Assembly (NCBI GenBank): GCA_947494805.1
Contig: CANLWK010000003.1
Location: 644,015 to 708,014 of the forward strand
Length of the DNA: 64,000 bases
Reading direction: 5' to 3'
Origin: an uncultured Croceitalea sp.
GTDB lineage: Bacteria; Bacteroidota; Bacteroidia; Flavobacteriales; Flavobacteriaceae
A model generated the notes under the pieces. That model was not told where the DNA came from. It did not search any database and saw only the letters and a list, made by a program, of their open reading frames with translations. Of the stretch, positions 44,301 through 51,549 are shown piece after piece (position 1 is the stretch's first letter; every line of letters begins with the position of its first letter). The position numbers and the translations under genes were made by a program.

Positions 44301-44600
44301 TTCTTCAAGTTGTTCTTGGGCATCGGTCAGCTGTACGTTGATAATTGATTTGTTTAAAATGGCAAATGTCTCCGTTTGGTAGCCCAATACAGAGAATTCT
44401 AACACGGCATTCCTGTTGGGGACCTCAATGGCATAGTTGCCATTTTCATCGGTAGTACTACCAATTTGAGTTCCCGATAGTAAAACGTTTACATAAGGTA
44501 TAGGCTGTCCGTCCATGTCGGTTACGCGACCGGTAATAATTTGCTGGGCATATACCGCTGACGCGAAAAGCAGCAGTATGCTCATCATTGATAGCTTCAT
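41397..44600 (-). CDS. SusC/RagA family TonB-linked outer membrane protein
   Basis: A 1067-residue TonB-dependent channel. Order: signal peptide (1-18), carboxypeptidase-like domain (GRVTDMDGQPIPYVNVLL to about 95), the plug with SusC signature (about 120-240: LDNLAGKLAGVTI, GSSSKITIRGEAS, PLFIVDGVPINN, EVSVLKGPSAAALYGTRAANGVIVIETK region) and a beta-barrel ending in the aromatic residue Phe (GFKAGFNF). It forms a pair with the SusD gene one base downstream. Within this operon it lies directly after the DUF2064 glycosyltransferase gene (28 bases), so it is part of the arsenosugar-type unit. The transported compound cannot be told from sequence. Confidence 0.95.
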   Translation of the reverse strand: MKLSMMSILLLFASAVYAQQIITGRVTDMDGQPIPYVNVLLSGTQIGSTTDENGNYAIEVPNRNAVLEFSVLGYQTETFAILNKSIINVQLTDAQEQLEEVVLTALGLKRETKELGYVVQSLDAQSVTEVKAVNFLDNLAGKLAGVTINQGATGVGSSSKITIRGEASFSNNNPLFIVDGVPINNNSVFNFTNEAAAGFQEIDFGNGAMEVNPDDIKEVSVLKGPSAAALYGTRAANGVIVIETKDGSKSKGLGVSYNTSFFVDSAFRLPDFQNEYGQGQAGVFEFVDGLGGGTSDNITYSWGPRLDVGNLIPQFDSPVTLADGTVVRGGDTALYSGLPITPTEFRSNPDNLKNFYETGTTFINNLAISSGFDKGSFRLSFTDLRSESIIPGVNLDRQTVSSRLNFRPTEKLRIRSSISYVNSQSDNRPSNGYGSENVNYSLVAWGPRSLNIDNLRNYWQPGLEGLQQYSFNYTFFDNPYFILFENRNSFNRDRVFGNISASYDITDNLTATVRTGMDYSSEQRQFRRAFSSNRFQNGGYAEHDVLFREINTDFLVNYNKTFGDFKLDISVGGNRLDQKAFTSQSQTTSLAQPGIFRLSNAASPVEVFEFETKKRINSFYGLAKFGYKNFLFLDITGRNDWSSALATPFSVDNVSFFYPSVSSSFILSEVTELPQAISFAKLRASYAQVGNDTNPYQTSGAFVAQTPFNGQPTFSDQNFISNPNLRPEQTSAIEFGADLRFFGDKLRFDVSYYDAVTKDQIISLPIGISSGFSQQVVNGGKVRSKGFEVILGATPIATQDFTWNSTLNFSRNRATVEDLPQDEGRLTLAFSRIYDSQNQTVFVQVEEGGRIGDLYGTGYLKNESGDFILTDEGRYIPDNTLQKLGNSNPDFMVGFNNQFNYKNWDLSFLLDWRQGGIIVSRTRALGNVGGQLAETAFRPEEGIVPEGVVNTGTEENPVFVANTTAVTAESYYRQFFDRNHEENNTYDASFLKLRQFSIGYTFDNIGFLQQNASLRLSLIGRNLFAITENPHFDPEQLAVQGQGFVSGVEDMSYATTRSIGFKAGFNF

Positions 44601-44628
44601 TAAATGGAATAAAAGTTAATGTTCTGGC

Positions 44629-45342
44629 TTAAAGCCCTTTTGTGGTAATCAAGAAATAGAGGGTATTGGGCGACCCTTTGTTTAAAGTAAGGCGAGTGAA
44701 AAGAAATGCATATAGATTGACGTCCCTTGCGGAAGAAGCTGAAAGCTTTTGTACAATACGCCTGAAAATTTGCAATACCTTATTTGAAACCGAATTGATG
44801 TAATTGAGCATCACAACAATGTCTTCTCGTGTGTCGATGTCATGTAAAACGGGTAACTGAAACAGCTCAGAGCGGCTCGCTTTGAGCAATAGCGAAATTC
44901 TGCGAAATAAACTGAAACGCTGCCATGGAAGCCGTTGAAAGAGATTGGTGTCAAAGTTGTCCTTGTGCAACCCCATTAGGTAAAACCCACCATCGGTGCT
45001 TGGTCCAAGAACAGTTTTTCCTTTTGCCAATTGTGCGTTTGCCTTGAGCAGATGGGCAGTTTTTAACTGTGGACTATCATTGCCTATGGTGATTACATTT
45101 TTAAACCCTTTGTCGTAAACTGCTTGAATGGCATTGACGAAGCGCTCACCGAATGAATTGCCCATTTGTTCGTTTTCGGTGAAGTGAAAATAAGGTAGCC
45201 CAGAACGTTTTACTTTTTGAACTGTTTGTTGGTTTAAAACTTCAAAAAGAGGTGAGTGTTTTGCGAAAGATTTATGCGAGTGTTCTTTTTGCGAAGAATT
45301 CGCAAAAATCAAAATAGCTGTTGTTCTTTGTTCAGTATGCAA
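44629..45342 (-). CDS. DUF2064 (TIGR04282-like) arsenosugar biosynthesis glycosyltransferase, divergent N terminus
   Basis: A 237-residue GT-A-like protein of the DUF2064 family found in arsenosugar clusters. Core motifs are clear: TIGNDSPQL near residue 90 and LGPSTDGGFYLMGL near 113, which form the nucleotide and metal site. The N-terminal GKVKTRLA loop expected after IFA is missing and replaced by an unrelated Ser/Lys/His stretch, so donor binding may differ or be lost. The start codon is TTG, directly after an in-frame TAG, and no ATG offers a longer form. The C-terminal 60 residues are basic and not part of the core family. First gene of the operon. Confidence 0.78.
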   Translation of the reverse strand: MHTEQRTTAILIFANSSQKEHSHKSFAKHSPLFEVLNQQTVQKVKRSGLPYFHFTENEQMGNSFGERFVNAIQAVYDKGFKNVITIGNDSPQLKTAHLLKANAQLAKGKTVLGPSTDGGFYLMGLHKDNFDTNLFQRLPWQRFSLFRRISLLLKASRSELFQLPVLHDIDTREDIVVMLNYINSVSNKVLQIFRRIVQKLSASSARDVNLYAFLFTRLTLNKGSPNTLYFLITTKGL

Positions 45343-45471
45343 CTACTAGATTAAAGGTTACCTAAACTTACAATAAATTAGTTGAATTGGTTTCGTCGCA
45401 AACAAAGTTAAAAGATTACGAAATCAAACAAAAGATTAACAAACGGCGTAATTTTACCTGAAAATCTAAAC

Positions 45472-46284
45472 ATGAACAGGTTGAATGCTCCAAATGACAA
45501 AATGGGCTTGGTACTGTCTGGAGGAGGTATTAGGGGCATGGCACATATTGGTCTGTTGAAAGCGCTGAAAGAGCATAATATTGAACCTGCCCAAATAGCC
45601 GGAAGTAGTGTCGGAGCCCTTGTTGGTGCCTTGTACGCCAATGGCAATAGCACCGATGACATGTTGAATTTTTTCAAAGAAACCCCTATTTTTCAATACA
45701 GCTTTTTTGCTATTGGAAAGCCCGGACTCATTGATACTGCGAAATACTACAATATCTTCAAAAGATACTTTACACATGATAGCTTTGAAGAACTGGAACG
45801 TAAATTATATGTGGTTGCGACGGATCTGTTGAAAGGTGAAGAGGTTTTGTTCTCAAATGGACAACTGATTTACCCCTTATTGGCTTCGGCGGCATTGACA
45901 CCTATTTTCAGTCCTATTGAAATAGATGATGTGCTCTACGCTGATGGCGGAATCATGAACAACTTTCCGAAAGAGTACTTAGATGACACTTGTGACTTTA
46001 TCATTGGCAGTAATGTTTCCATAGCCGAAGAATTAAAAAAGAGAGATTTAAAGAATGCCCTGCAACTGGCCGGGCGAGTCACAGGGTTGATGATCTATGC
46101 TTCATGCAAAGAGAAGTTGGCGCAATGTGATTTATTTATTGAACCGACAGAATTAGAGGCTATAGGTGTTTTAGATAAGAAAGGTATTCAAAAGGCCTAT
46201 ACACTGGGGTACGACTACACAAACAGGGCTATTGAAAAATTTCTTTCCAAGGAATCACAAAAGGAAGTACCACACACCAGATGA
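45472..46284 (+). CDS. Patatin-like phospholipase
   Basis: A 270-residue serine acyl hydrolase. Oxyanion motif GGGIRG at residues 17-22, nucleophile elbow GSSVG at 44-48 with S46, and the catalytic Asp in ADGG (D158). This is the complete Ser-Asp dyad set, so activity is likely. No membrane or signal segment is seen, pointing to a cytoplasmic enzyme. It is divergent from the arsenosugar operon across 129 bases. Its last 56 bases overlap the convergent membrane-protein gene. Confidence 0.92.
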   Translation: MNRLNAPNDKMGLVLSGGGIRGMAHIGLLKALKEHNIEPAQIAGSSVGALVGALYANGNSTDDMLNFFKETPIFQYSFFAIGKPGLIDTAKYYNIFKRYFTHDSFEELERKLYVVATDLLKGEEVLFSNGQLIYPLLASAALTPIFSPIEIDDVLYADGGIMNNFPKEYLDDTCDFIIGSNVSIAEELKKRDLKNALQLAGRVTGLMIYASCKEKLAQCDLFIEPTELEAIGVLDKKGIQKAYTLGYDYTNRAIEKFLSKESQKEVPHTR

Positions 46285-46600
46285 GGAAGAAAACCGCCAT
46301 ACCCTCTGGATATTGCTTATTACCCATAAGCGACGGCAATGCTACGAATAGAAGCCAACTTCCTTTATAAGTTAATTGGAAAAGTAATACCAAAACCATT
46401 TTTTGGGGATAGAACAACCCTAAGATTGATAGCACGAAAATGCCTCCCCACAAACTTCCGACCAGTCGGAGGGTTTCCGAATATTGAACAGCATTCGAGA
46501 AAACGCTTGCCACAGCTCTTTTTGGGAAGAAAAGGCTAGTAATGCTGATCCATCCCGCAACAAGAATATTGGCCATGTAGACCACTTTGAGCAGTATCAT
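46229..46600 (-). CDS. Small four-helix membrane protein
   Basis: A protein of about 123 residues with four hydrophobic segments and no family I can name. The start at 46600 is chosen because it gives a four-base ATGA overlap with the SRPBCC gene; the reading frame extends upstream to 46705 inside that gene, but this part looks like shadow sequence. The 3' end overlaps the patatin gene by 56 bases on the other strand. Coupled translation with the SRPBCC gene suggests a joint function. Confidence 0.7.
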   Translation of the reverse strand: MILLKVVYMANILVAGWISITSLFFPKRAVASVFSNAVQYSETLRLVGSLWGGIFVLSILGLFYPQKMVLVLLFQLTYKGSWLLFVALPSLMGNKQYPEGMAVFFLIWCVVLPFVIPWKEIFQ

Positions 46601-47085
46601 TTTTCTGCTATTGTTTTTATGTTCGCCATGACTCTGGGAAGCATTTCTCTGAATTTGGGGCCGAATTTTTTGGCAAATATTCCACTTGTAAATCCTTTGA
46701 ACCAAACTTCATGGGTAAAATAGGTTAAATCATTTTCTACCCTTAAGGTCCTTTTGACATATAATGCGCCCAAAGGAAGCTTCGTTTTAAAGGTATAGCT
46801 CTTATTTGCTTCAAAAGCTACCACTTTAAATTTTGATTTTCTTCCTTCCAAAGAAGTGATTTTTCCGATGGTACCAAGATGGAAAGAATCTTCCATAGTG
46901 GCATTTTTCAGCCCTATATCCCAGTTTTTCCAACCACTGACATCTGTCCAGATTTTCCAAATTGTTTCTGGGCGCGCAGTAGTTTCTTCAGTATTTGAGA
47001 AGTGTTTGTTTGATTGCTCTTTTAATTGTGCCATCCCGTTTGCCGTTATAATAGTGAGTAAGCAGGTAAATAATAACTGTCTCAT
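46597..47085 (-). CDS. SRPBCC family protein with signal-like N terminus
   Basis: A 162-residue protein with the START/Bet v1-like pattern: PETIWKIWTDVSGWKNWDIGL near residue 40, GTIGKITSLEGRKSKFKVVAFEANKSYTF-like strands, and a C-terminal long helix (KKFGPKFREMLPRVMANI). Such domains bind hydrophobic ligands. The first 20 residues (LLFTCLLTIITANGMAQ) look like a signal peptide, so export is possible. It is coupled to the small membrane protein. A perfect palindrome lies 40 bases upstream of its start. Confidence 0.75.
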   Translation of the reverse strand: MRQLLFTCLLTIITANGMAQLKEQSNKHFSNTEETTARPETIWKIWTDVSGWKNWDIGLKNATMEDSFHLGTIGKITSLEGRKSKFKVVAFEANKSYTFKTKLPLGALYVKRTLRVENDLTYFTHEVWFKGFTSGIFAKKFGPKFREMLPRVMANIKTIAEK

Positions 47086-47124
47086 CTTTTTCGATCAAAA
47101 CTAGAGGGCTACGAATGAAATCCA

Positions 47125-47140
47125 TTTACCATATGGTAAA
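47125..47140. promoter_or_regulatory. Perfect 16-base palindrome upstream of the SRPBCC gene
   Basis: TTTACCATATGGTAAA is fully self-complementary. It lies between the Crp/Fnr gene stop and the SRPBCC start, a usual place for an operator. The regulator is not known; the neighbouring Crp/Fnr protein is one candidate. Confidence 0.5.
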
Positions 47141-47148
47141 ATCAAGTA

Positions 47149-47724
47149 CTAGTGGATGTTTTTTCTGATGCGACTCAACGATTGTTGGGTAATACCAAGG
47201 TAAGATGCCAAAAATTTTAAAGGCACTCGTTGAAGAAGTTCAGGTCTGTTCTTAAGTATCAGCTGATATCTTTTTTCGGCGGTCTCGTTCTGAACGTCCT
47301 CTAGAATATTTTCGGTAAAAAACTGCACTTCCTGTGTTATTTTTTGCCCAAATGAGTTCCAAACAGGCAGTTTCAATAAATTCTGATGGTCAGTGAACGA
47401 TACTTTCCAGACCGTACTGTCCTCTATGGCTTGAATGTTTTCTAAGGCAGGTGTTTGGATGTTAAAACTGCGCTGTGAGGTAAACATATATGGTGCTATG
47501 GTAAAAAATTTGGTCTTAGGCTCGCCATCCTTCCAAATATAAAAATGCAGCAAACCACTTTCTAAAAAGTACAGTTGGCTGCAAACCTCACCTTTGGTTA
47601 AGATGTGTTCGCCTTTTTTGAACGTTTTTAGATGAAAGTTTGAGCATATAATGCTCCAGTCTTCTTGTTTTAGTACAACATAGTTTTCTATAAAAGCTTT
47701 TAAAGACTGTAAGGGACCACTCAT
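47149..47724 (-). CDS. Crp/Fnr family transcriptional regulator
   Basis: A 191-residue regulator with a cNMP-binding-like beta-roll (about 25-120, including FKKGEHILTKGEVCSQLYFLESGLL) and a winged helix ending RVPLKFLASYLGITQQSLSRIRKNI, the Bacteroidota Crp recognition helix. The ligand-binding Arg/Glu of true CRP is not evident. It lies ten bases after the PaaE-like reductase, so the two are one transcript. Likely controls redox or stress genes nearby; targets are unknown. Confidence 0.88.
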   Translation of the reverse strand: MSGPLQSLKAFIENYVVLKQEDWSIICSNFHLKTFKKGEHILTKGEVCSQLYFLESGLLHFYIWKDGEPKTKFFTIAPYMFTSQRSFNIQTPALENIQAIEDSTVWKVSFTDHQNLLKLPVWNSFGQKITQEVQFFTENILEDVQNETAEKRYQLILKNRPELLQRVPLKFLASYLGITQQSLSRIRKNIH

Positions 47725-47733
47725 TTGATGTAT

Positions 47734-48783
47734 TTACACGTCATCGTAATCTACTTTCAAAGTTGGTGTCAATGCGTGGGCCTGGCAGGTCAATATCAAA
47801 CCTTCTTCAACTTCAGCGTCGGTCAAAATTTGGTTTTTAACCATTTCAGCCTTGCCTTCAGTGACACGGGCAATGCAGCTGCTACATACGCCACCTTGGC
47901 ATGAATAGGGGGCGTCTATATTTTCTTTGAGCACGGCATCTAAGACCAAGGCTCTTTTATTCATGGTAAAAGAGAAGGTCTCATCTTCAACAAGAACTTC
48001 TACTTGGGTTTTGCCGTCAAGGTTTTCAGCTAGGGTGTCTTCAGTATCGGTGCTGGTGAACAATTCAAAAAGAATTTTATCTTCTGAGATACCATTGGCT
48101 TTGAGCGTGTCTGAAACGGTGTTGATCATGGTTTCTGGCCCACAAAGGTAAAAGGCATCAAAATGGAACGTTTTGAACTTATTTTTGGTAATCAGGTTGA
48201 CCGTTGAGGTTTCGATACGGCCAAATAGGCAATCGGGCTCAGTGGAACGACTGTAAACCCACTGAACAAAAAACCGATTGGCATATTTTTCCTGCAGCTG
48301 TAATAATTCCTCTCGATACATGGTTTCTTCAGGCGTCTGGTTGCCAAAGACCAAAACAAACCTATTGGTATTATTATTCTCCAAGACGGTTTCGGCGATG
48401 CTCATAATAGGTGTTATGCCACTGCCAGCAGCGAATGCTGCAATTGTTTTTTCTGAGTCATCTCTTTCAAAAACAAATCTGCCTTCAGGGGCCATTACAT
48501 CTAAAGTATCACCGACCTGAATGTTTTCGTTGGCATAAACGGAAAAGGTACCATCCACAACTTTTTTGATGCCAATGGTCAATTTACCCGAAGAAGGCGC
48601 AGAAGAAATGGAGTAGGCCCGTCTTACTTCTTGTCCATCAATGGAATGTTTTAAAGTGATATACTGGCCTGCGTTAAATGAAAAAGTGGTTGCCAAGTTT
48701 TCAGGAATGTCAAAAGTAAGGGCAACGGAGTTGGGAGTCAATCGGTCGACGGCACTGACCGTCAACGCATGAAAATCGCTCAT
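47734..48783 (-). CDS. PaaE-like ferredoxin reductase with C-terminal 2Fe-2S domain
   Basis: A three-domain electron-transfer protein of 349 residues. An FAD domain (RAYSISSAPSSG near residue 54) is followed by an NAD(P) domain (FAAGSGITPIMSI near 117 and CGPETMI near 213) and a plant-type 2Fe-2S domain near 290-340 with CQGGVCSSC and a distal Cys in LTCQA. The order is that of PaaE, the reductase of the phenylacetyl-CoA epoxidase, and of related oxygenase reductases. No paaABCD genes are in the window, so it may serve another oxygenase. Co-transcribed with the Crp gene. Confidence 0.9.
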   Translation of the reverse strand: MSDFHALTVSAVDRLTPNSVALTFDIPENLATTFSFNAGQYITLKHSIDGQEVRRAYSISSAPSSGKLTIGIKKVVDGTFSVYANENIQVGDTLDVMAPEGRFVFERDDSEKTIAAFAAGSGITPIMSIAETVLENNNTNRFVLVFGNQTPEETMYREELLQLQEKYANRFFVQWVYSRSTEPDCLFGRIETSTVNLITKNKFKTFHFDAFYLCGPETMINTVSDTLKANGISEDKILFELFTSTDTEDTLAENLDGKTQVEVLVEDETFSFTMNKRALVLDAVLKENIDAPYSCQGGVCSSCIARVTEGKAEMVKNQILTDAEVEEGLILTCQAHALTPTLKVDYDDV

Positions 48784-48799
48784 GAAATCAATTTTTGTG

Positions 48800-48833
48800 C
48801 AAAATTACGGATTCATACCATTTATAAAATGGT
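48800..48833 (-). promoter_or_regulatory. Promoter element and near-palindrome before the reductase gene
   Basis: On the minus strand TAATTTTG (48800-48807) matches the -7 consensus. Just upstream lies ACCATTT-ATA-AAATGGT (48817-48833), an inverted repeat with 7-base arms occupying the place of the -33 box, as an operator would. No clear TTG is found, which fits an activator-dependent promoter. Confidence 0.5.
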
Positions 48834-48907
48834 TTTCTTAAAATAGCTTTGTCTTTGTAACAAATCATTAACTTTCTACACTAACTTTTTGAACAAAAAC
48901 CAACGAC

Positions 48908-50377
48908 ATGTTCAAACGATTTATTGACCTGCAATGGAAATCTTTCTTTAGGTCCTCTTCATTGGGTAAAAGCCTTGGTATTAAGATTTTTATGGGTTTT
49001 ATGATGGTTTATCTTTTGGTAAGCCTTGGTGGCCTTGGTGGTGCGCTCTACTTTATTCTTCGCAAATTGGTGCCAGATGAAAGCCCCATGTGGGTATTGA
49101 GCCAATATTTGATTTTTTGGCTTTTGGCAGAACTGCTTTTCCGGTTTTTTATGCAGAAACTTCCGGTGATGGATGTGAAACCCTTGCTTATCAACAATAT
49201 CAAAAAATCAAAAATTGTCAATTATGTACTGGGCCGCTCCATGTTTTCAGGCTATAATTTACTTTCCTTGGTCCTGTTTTTTCCATTCGCGATTGTGTTG
49301 ACATTCCAGGGGTATGCCGCTTTGAATGTTTGGGTGTGGTTTTTGGCCATCATGCTATTGGTGCTCTGTATCAATTACATCAACTTTATTATCAATAAAA
49401 GCGATCGGGCCTTTACCATTATTGCTGCGATAACCATTGTATTATTTGCACTTGACTACTTTGGGATTTTGGGCGTAAAGGCCATATTTGCCCCTATTTT
49501 TCATGCGCTCTATGCTTATCCGATTACGATATTGGCACCTTTGGGACTATTGTTGTTGGTGTACGCCATCAATTATAAGTATTTGGAAAAGGCACTGTAC
49601 CTTGATTATGCACTGAAGTCAAAATCGAAATCGGTAGAAACGGCTGATATGGCATGGACCAAACGCTTTGGTACCTTGGCACCGTTTCTACAGCTTGACC
49701 TTAAGCTGATTTGGCGCAACAAAAGGACCAAGGCACAGGTCTGGATCTCGTTGTTGTTCGTATTTTATGGACTCATCTTTTATACCCAAGAGATTTACGC
49801 CAATATGGTTTTTATGCACGCATTTCTTGGCATTTTTATGACGGGAATCTTTCTTTCAAATTTCGGCCAGTTCATTCCTGCCTGGGACAGTGCCTATTAC
49901 GGCATGATGATGTCACAGAACATTCCGCTAAGACAATATTTAGAATCTAAAGTGCTGTTGATTACGGTAAGTGTCGTGGTGATGTTCTTTTTGACCATTC
50001 CGTATGTGTATTTTGGGTGGAACGTTTTGGCGGTTAACACCGCCTGTGCCGTATACAATCTTGGGGTCAATATCCCTGTAATCCTCTATTTTGGTTCCTT
50101 TAATAAAAAACGGATAGAACTTGACCAAAGTGCTTTCGGCAATATGCAAGGCACTAGTGCGACCCAGTTTTTAATCATGGTTCCGGTTCTAATAGTCCCG
50201 ATCGTATTATTCGGACTATTGGATTTTCTGATAGGATTTGAGGTGGCAGTTGCGGTTACCATAATCTTGGGTATCATCGGATTGGCATTTAGAAGTAAAA
50301 TGATGGATAAGATTGCTCAACAATACGCCAAAAGAAAGTATGGCATGCTTGCCGGATTCAAAGAAAAAAACAACTAA
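48908..50377 (+). CDS. DUF5687 family membrane protein, probable ABC exporter permease
   Basis: A 489-residue membrane protein with about eleven hydrophobic helices, resembling DUF5687. A cytoplasmic basic stretch (KSKSKSVETADMAWTKRFG, about 236-254) divides two membrane blocks, and LDLKLIWRNKRTKAQV follows, as in ABC-2 type permeases. The ATP-binding gene begins 19 bases after its stop on the same strand, so the pair probably forms an ABC exporter. Substrate unknown. Confidence 0.82.
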   Translation: MFKRFIDLQWKSFFRSSSLGKSLGIKIFMGFMMVYLLVSLGGLGGALYFILRKLVPDESPMWVLSQYLIFWLLAELLFRFFMQKLPVMDVKPLLINNIKKSKIVNYVLGRSMFSGYNLLSLVLFFPFAIVLTFQGYAALNVWVWFLAIMLLVLCINYINFIINKSDRAFTIIAAITIVLFALDYFGILGVKAIFAPIFHALYAYPITILAPLGLLLLVYAINYKYLEKALYLDYALKSKSKSVETADMAWTKRFGTLAPFLQLDLKLIWRNKRTKAQVWISLLFVFYGLIFYTQEIYANMVFMHAFLGIFMTGIFLSNFGQFIPAWDSAYYGMMMSQNIPLRQYLESKVLLITVSVVVMFFLTIPYVYFGWNVLAVNTACAVYNLGVNIPVILYFGSFNKKRIELDQSAFGNMQGTSATQFLIMVPVLIVPIVLFGLLDFLIGFEVAVAVTIILGIIGLAFRSKMMDKIAQQYAKRKYGMLAGFKEKNN

Positions 50378-50396
50378 AAAGACTTACAGTTACAAT

Positions 50397-51092
50397 ATGA
50401 TATCAATAACCAACCTTTCAAAAGCATACGGCGCCCAAACCGTTTTGAAGATTGCTTCACTTGAAATTCCGAAAGGACAAAGTTTTGGGCTGGTCGGCAA
50501 TAATGGTGCAGGAAAAACGACCTTGTTTTCACTATTGCTTGATTTGATTCAACCTAGCTCGGGCCATATCACCAACAATGAAGTTCAGGTGAACACGAGT
50601 GAAGATTGGAAACCGTTTACTTCAGCCTTTATAGACGAATCATTTTTAATAGGGTACCTGACCCCTGAGGAGTATTTTCACTTTATCGGTGAACTGCGAG
50701 GACGTAATAAAGCTGATGTCACGGCGCTACTGAGCCAATTTGAAGATTTCTTTCATGGTGAGATTTTAGGCCAACGAAAGTACTTAAGGGACCTGTCAAA
50801 AGGTAATCAAAAGAAAGTGGGTATTGTGGCCAGTTTTATTGGTAACCCTGAAGTGGTGATCTTAGATGAGCCCTTTGCCAATTTAGACCCTACCACACAA
50901 ATACGGTTAAAGGGCATTATAAAAGAATTGGCCCAAAAAGAGGGGGTGACCGTATTGGTCTCAAGCCATGATTTAATGCATGTGACAGATGTTTGTGAAC
51001 GTATTGTGGTGCTCAATAAGGGCGAAGTGGTCAAGGACATTGAAACATCTGAAGCCACCTTGAAGGAGTTGGAGACGTTTTTTGGGGGATAA
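50397..51092 (+). CDS. ABC transporter ATP-binding protein
   Basis: A 231-residue ATPase with Walker A GNNGAGKTT near residue 36, signature LSKGNQKK near 133, Walker B VVILDEP near 152 and the switch His in SSHD near 187. The frame runs upstream to 50313 within the permease gene, but the family begins at MISITNLSKAYG, so the start at 50397 is used. It pairs with the DUF5687 permease. The short, single-domain form is normal for ABC-2 exporters. Confidence 0.93.
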   Translation: MISITNLSKAYGAQTVLKIASLEIPKGQSFGLVGNNGAGKTTLFSLLLDLIQPSSGHITNNEVQVNTSEDWKPFTSAFIDESFLIGYLTPEEYFHFIGELRGRNKADVTALLSQFEDFFHGEILGQRKYLRDLSKGNQKKVGIVASFIGNPEVVILDEPFANLDPTTQIRLKGIIKELAQKEGVTVLVSSHDLMHVTDVCERIVVLNKGEVVKDIETSEATLKELETFFGG

Positions 51093-51098
51093 AGAAAA

Positions 51099-51127
51099 GA
51101 CCCTTATAATTCGAGGTCATAAGGGTC
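51099..51127. terminator. Hairpin between convergent genes
   Basis: GACCCTTAT (51099-51107) pairs with ATAAGGGTC (51119-51127) around an 11-base loop, seven bases after the ATPase stop and 13 bases from the convergent stop. A-rich sequence on the left gives a modest U-tract for the minus strand only. Probable bidirectional terminator. Confidence 0.65.
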
Positions 51128-51140
51128 ATATTCAAACCAT

Positions 51141-51512
51141 TTACTCCTGCGGTGTTGGTGTATAGAAAAATTCTTCTTTGACAATTTTGCCATCGGCGAC
51201 CTGGTACAAACAAATTTCTTCCATACTTTGGCGACCCCCTTCTTTAAAGGTGGCATCCATTTTCATACGACATGAAAAGAAATTATCTGCTACAATGGGG
51301 TCTGAAACCTCATTACCATGAAATTCGGCCACCATATTGTTGAAGAATTCAGCTTTTTTCAACACCTCATCAAAGCCTGCTACCTTTTCCATGGGAGCCC
51401 CTTTGGGTTCAATGCTGACAATGTTGGGGCCATAAAGTTCTTTCATAGCTTCATCAAATTGTCCTGTTCTGCAATAGCCGACCAATTTATCGGCAATTTC
51501 TTGTGTTGTCAT
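51141..51512 (-). CDS. SnoaL/NTF2-like fold protein
   Basis: A protein of about 123 residues that looks like a SnoaL-like or NTF2-like cone-fold protein: an N-terminal helix pair (TTQEIADKLVGYCRTGQFDEAMKELYG), YGPNIVSIEPKG, and C-terminal strands ending DGKIVKEEFFY. Such proteins are ligand-binding or small enzymes. The start at 51512 (MTTQEI) fits the fold; a longer frame from 51557 adds 15 residues that overlap the upstream gene. Function unknown. Confidence 0.75.
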   Translation of the reverse strand: MTTQEIADKLVGYCRTGQFDEAMKELYGPNIVSIEPKGAPMEKVAGFDEVLKKAEFFNNMVAEFHGNEVSDPIVADNFFSCRMKMDATFKEGGRQSMEEICLYQVADGKIVKEEFFYTPTPQE

Positions 51513-51549
51513 ATCTATTTGTTTTTTATGATTAGAAATTATACTCTGG

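Noticed and set aside
46600-46705. N-terminal extension of the small membrane protein
   Set aside because: It overlaps the SRPBCC coding sequence and precedes an ATGA overlap start that fits the family style better.
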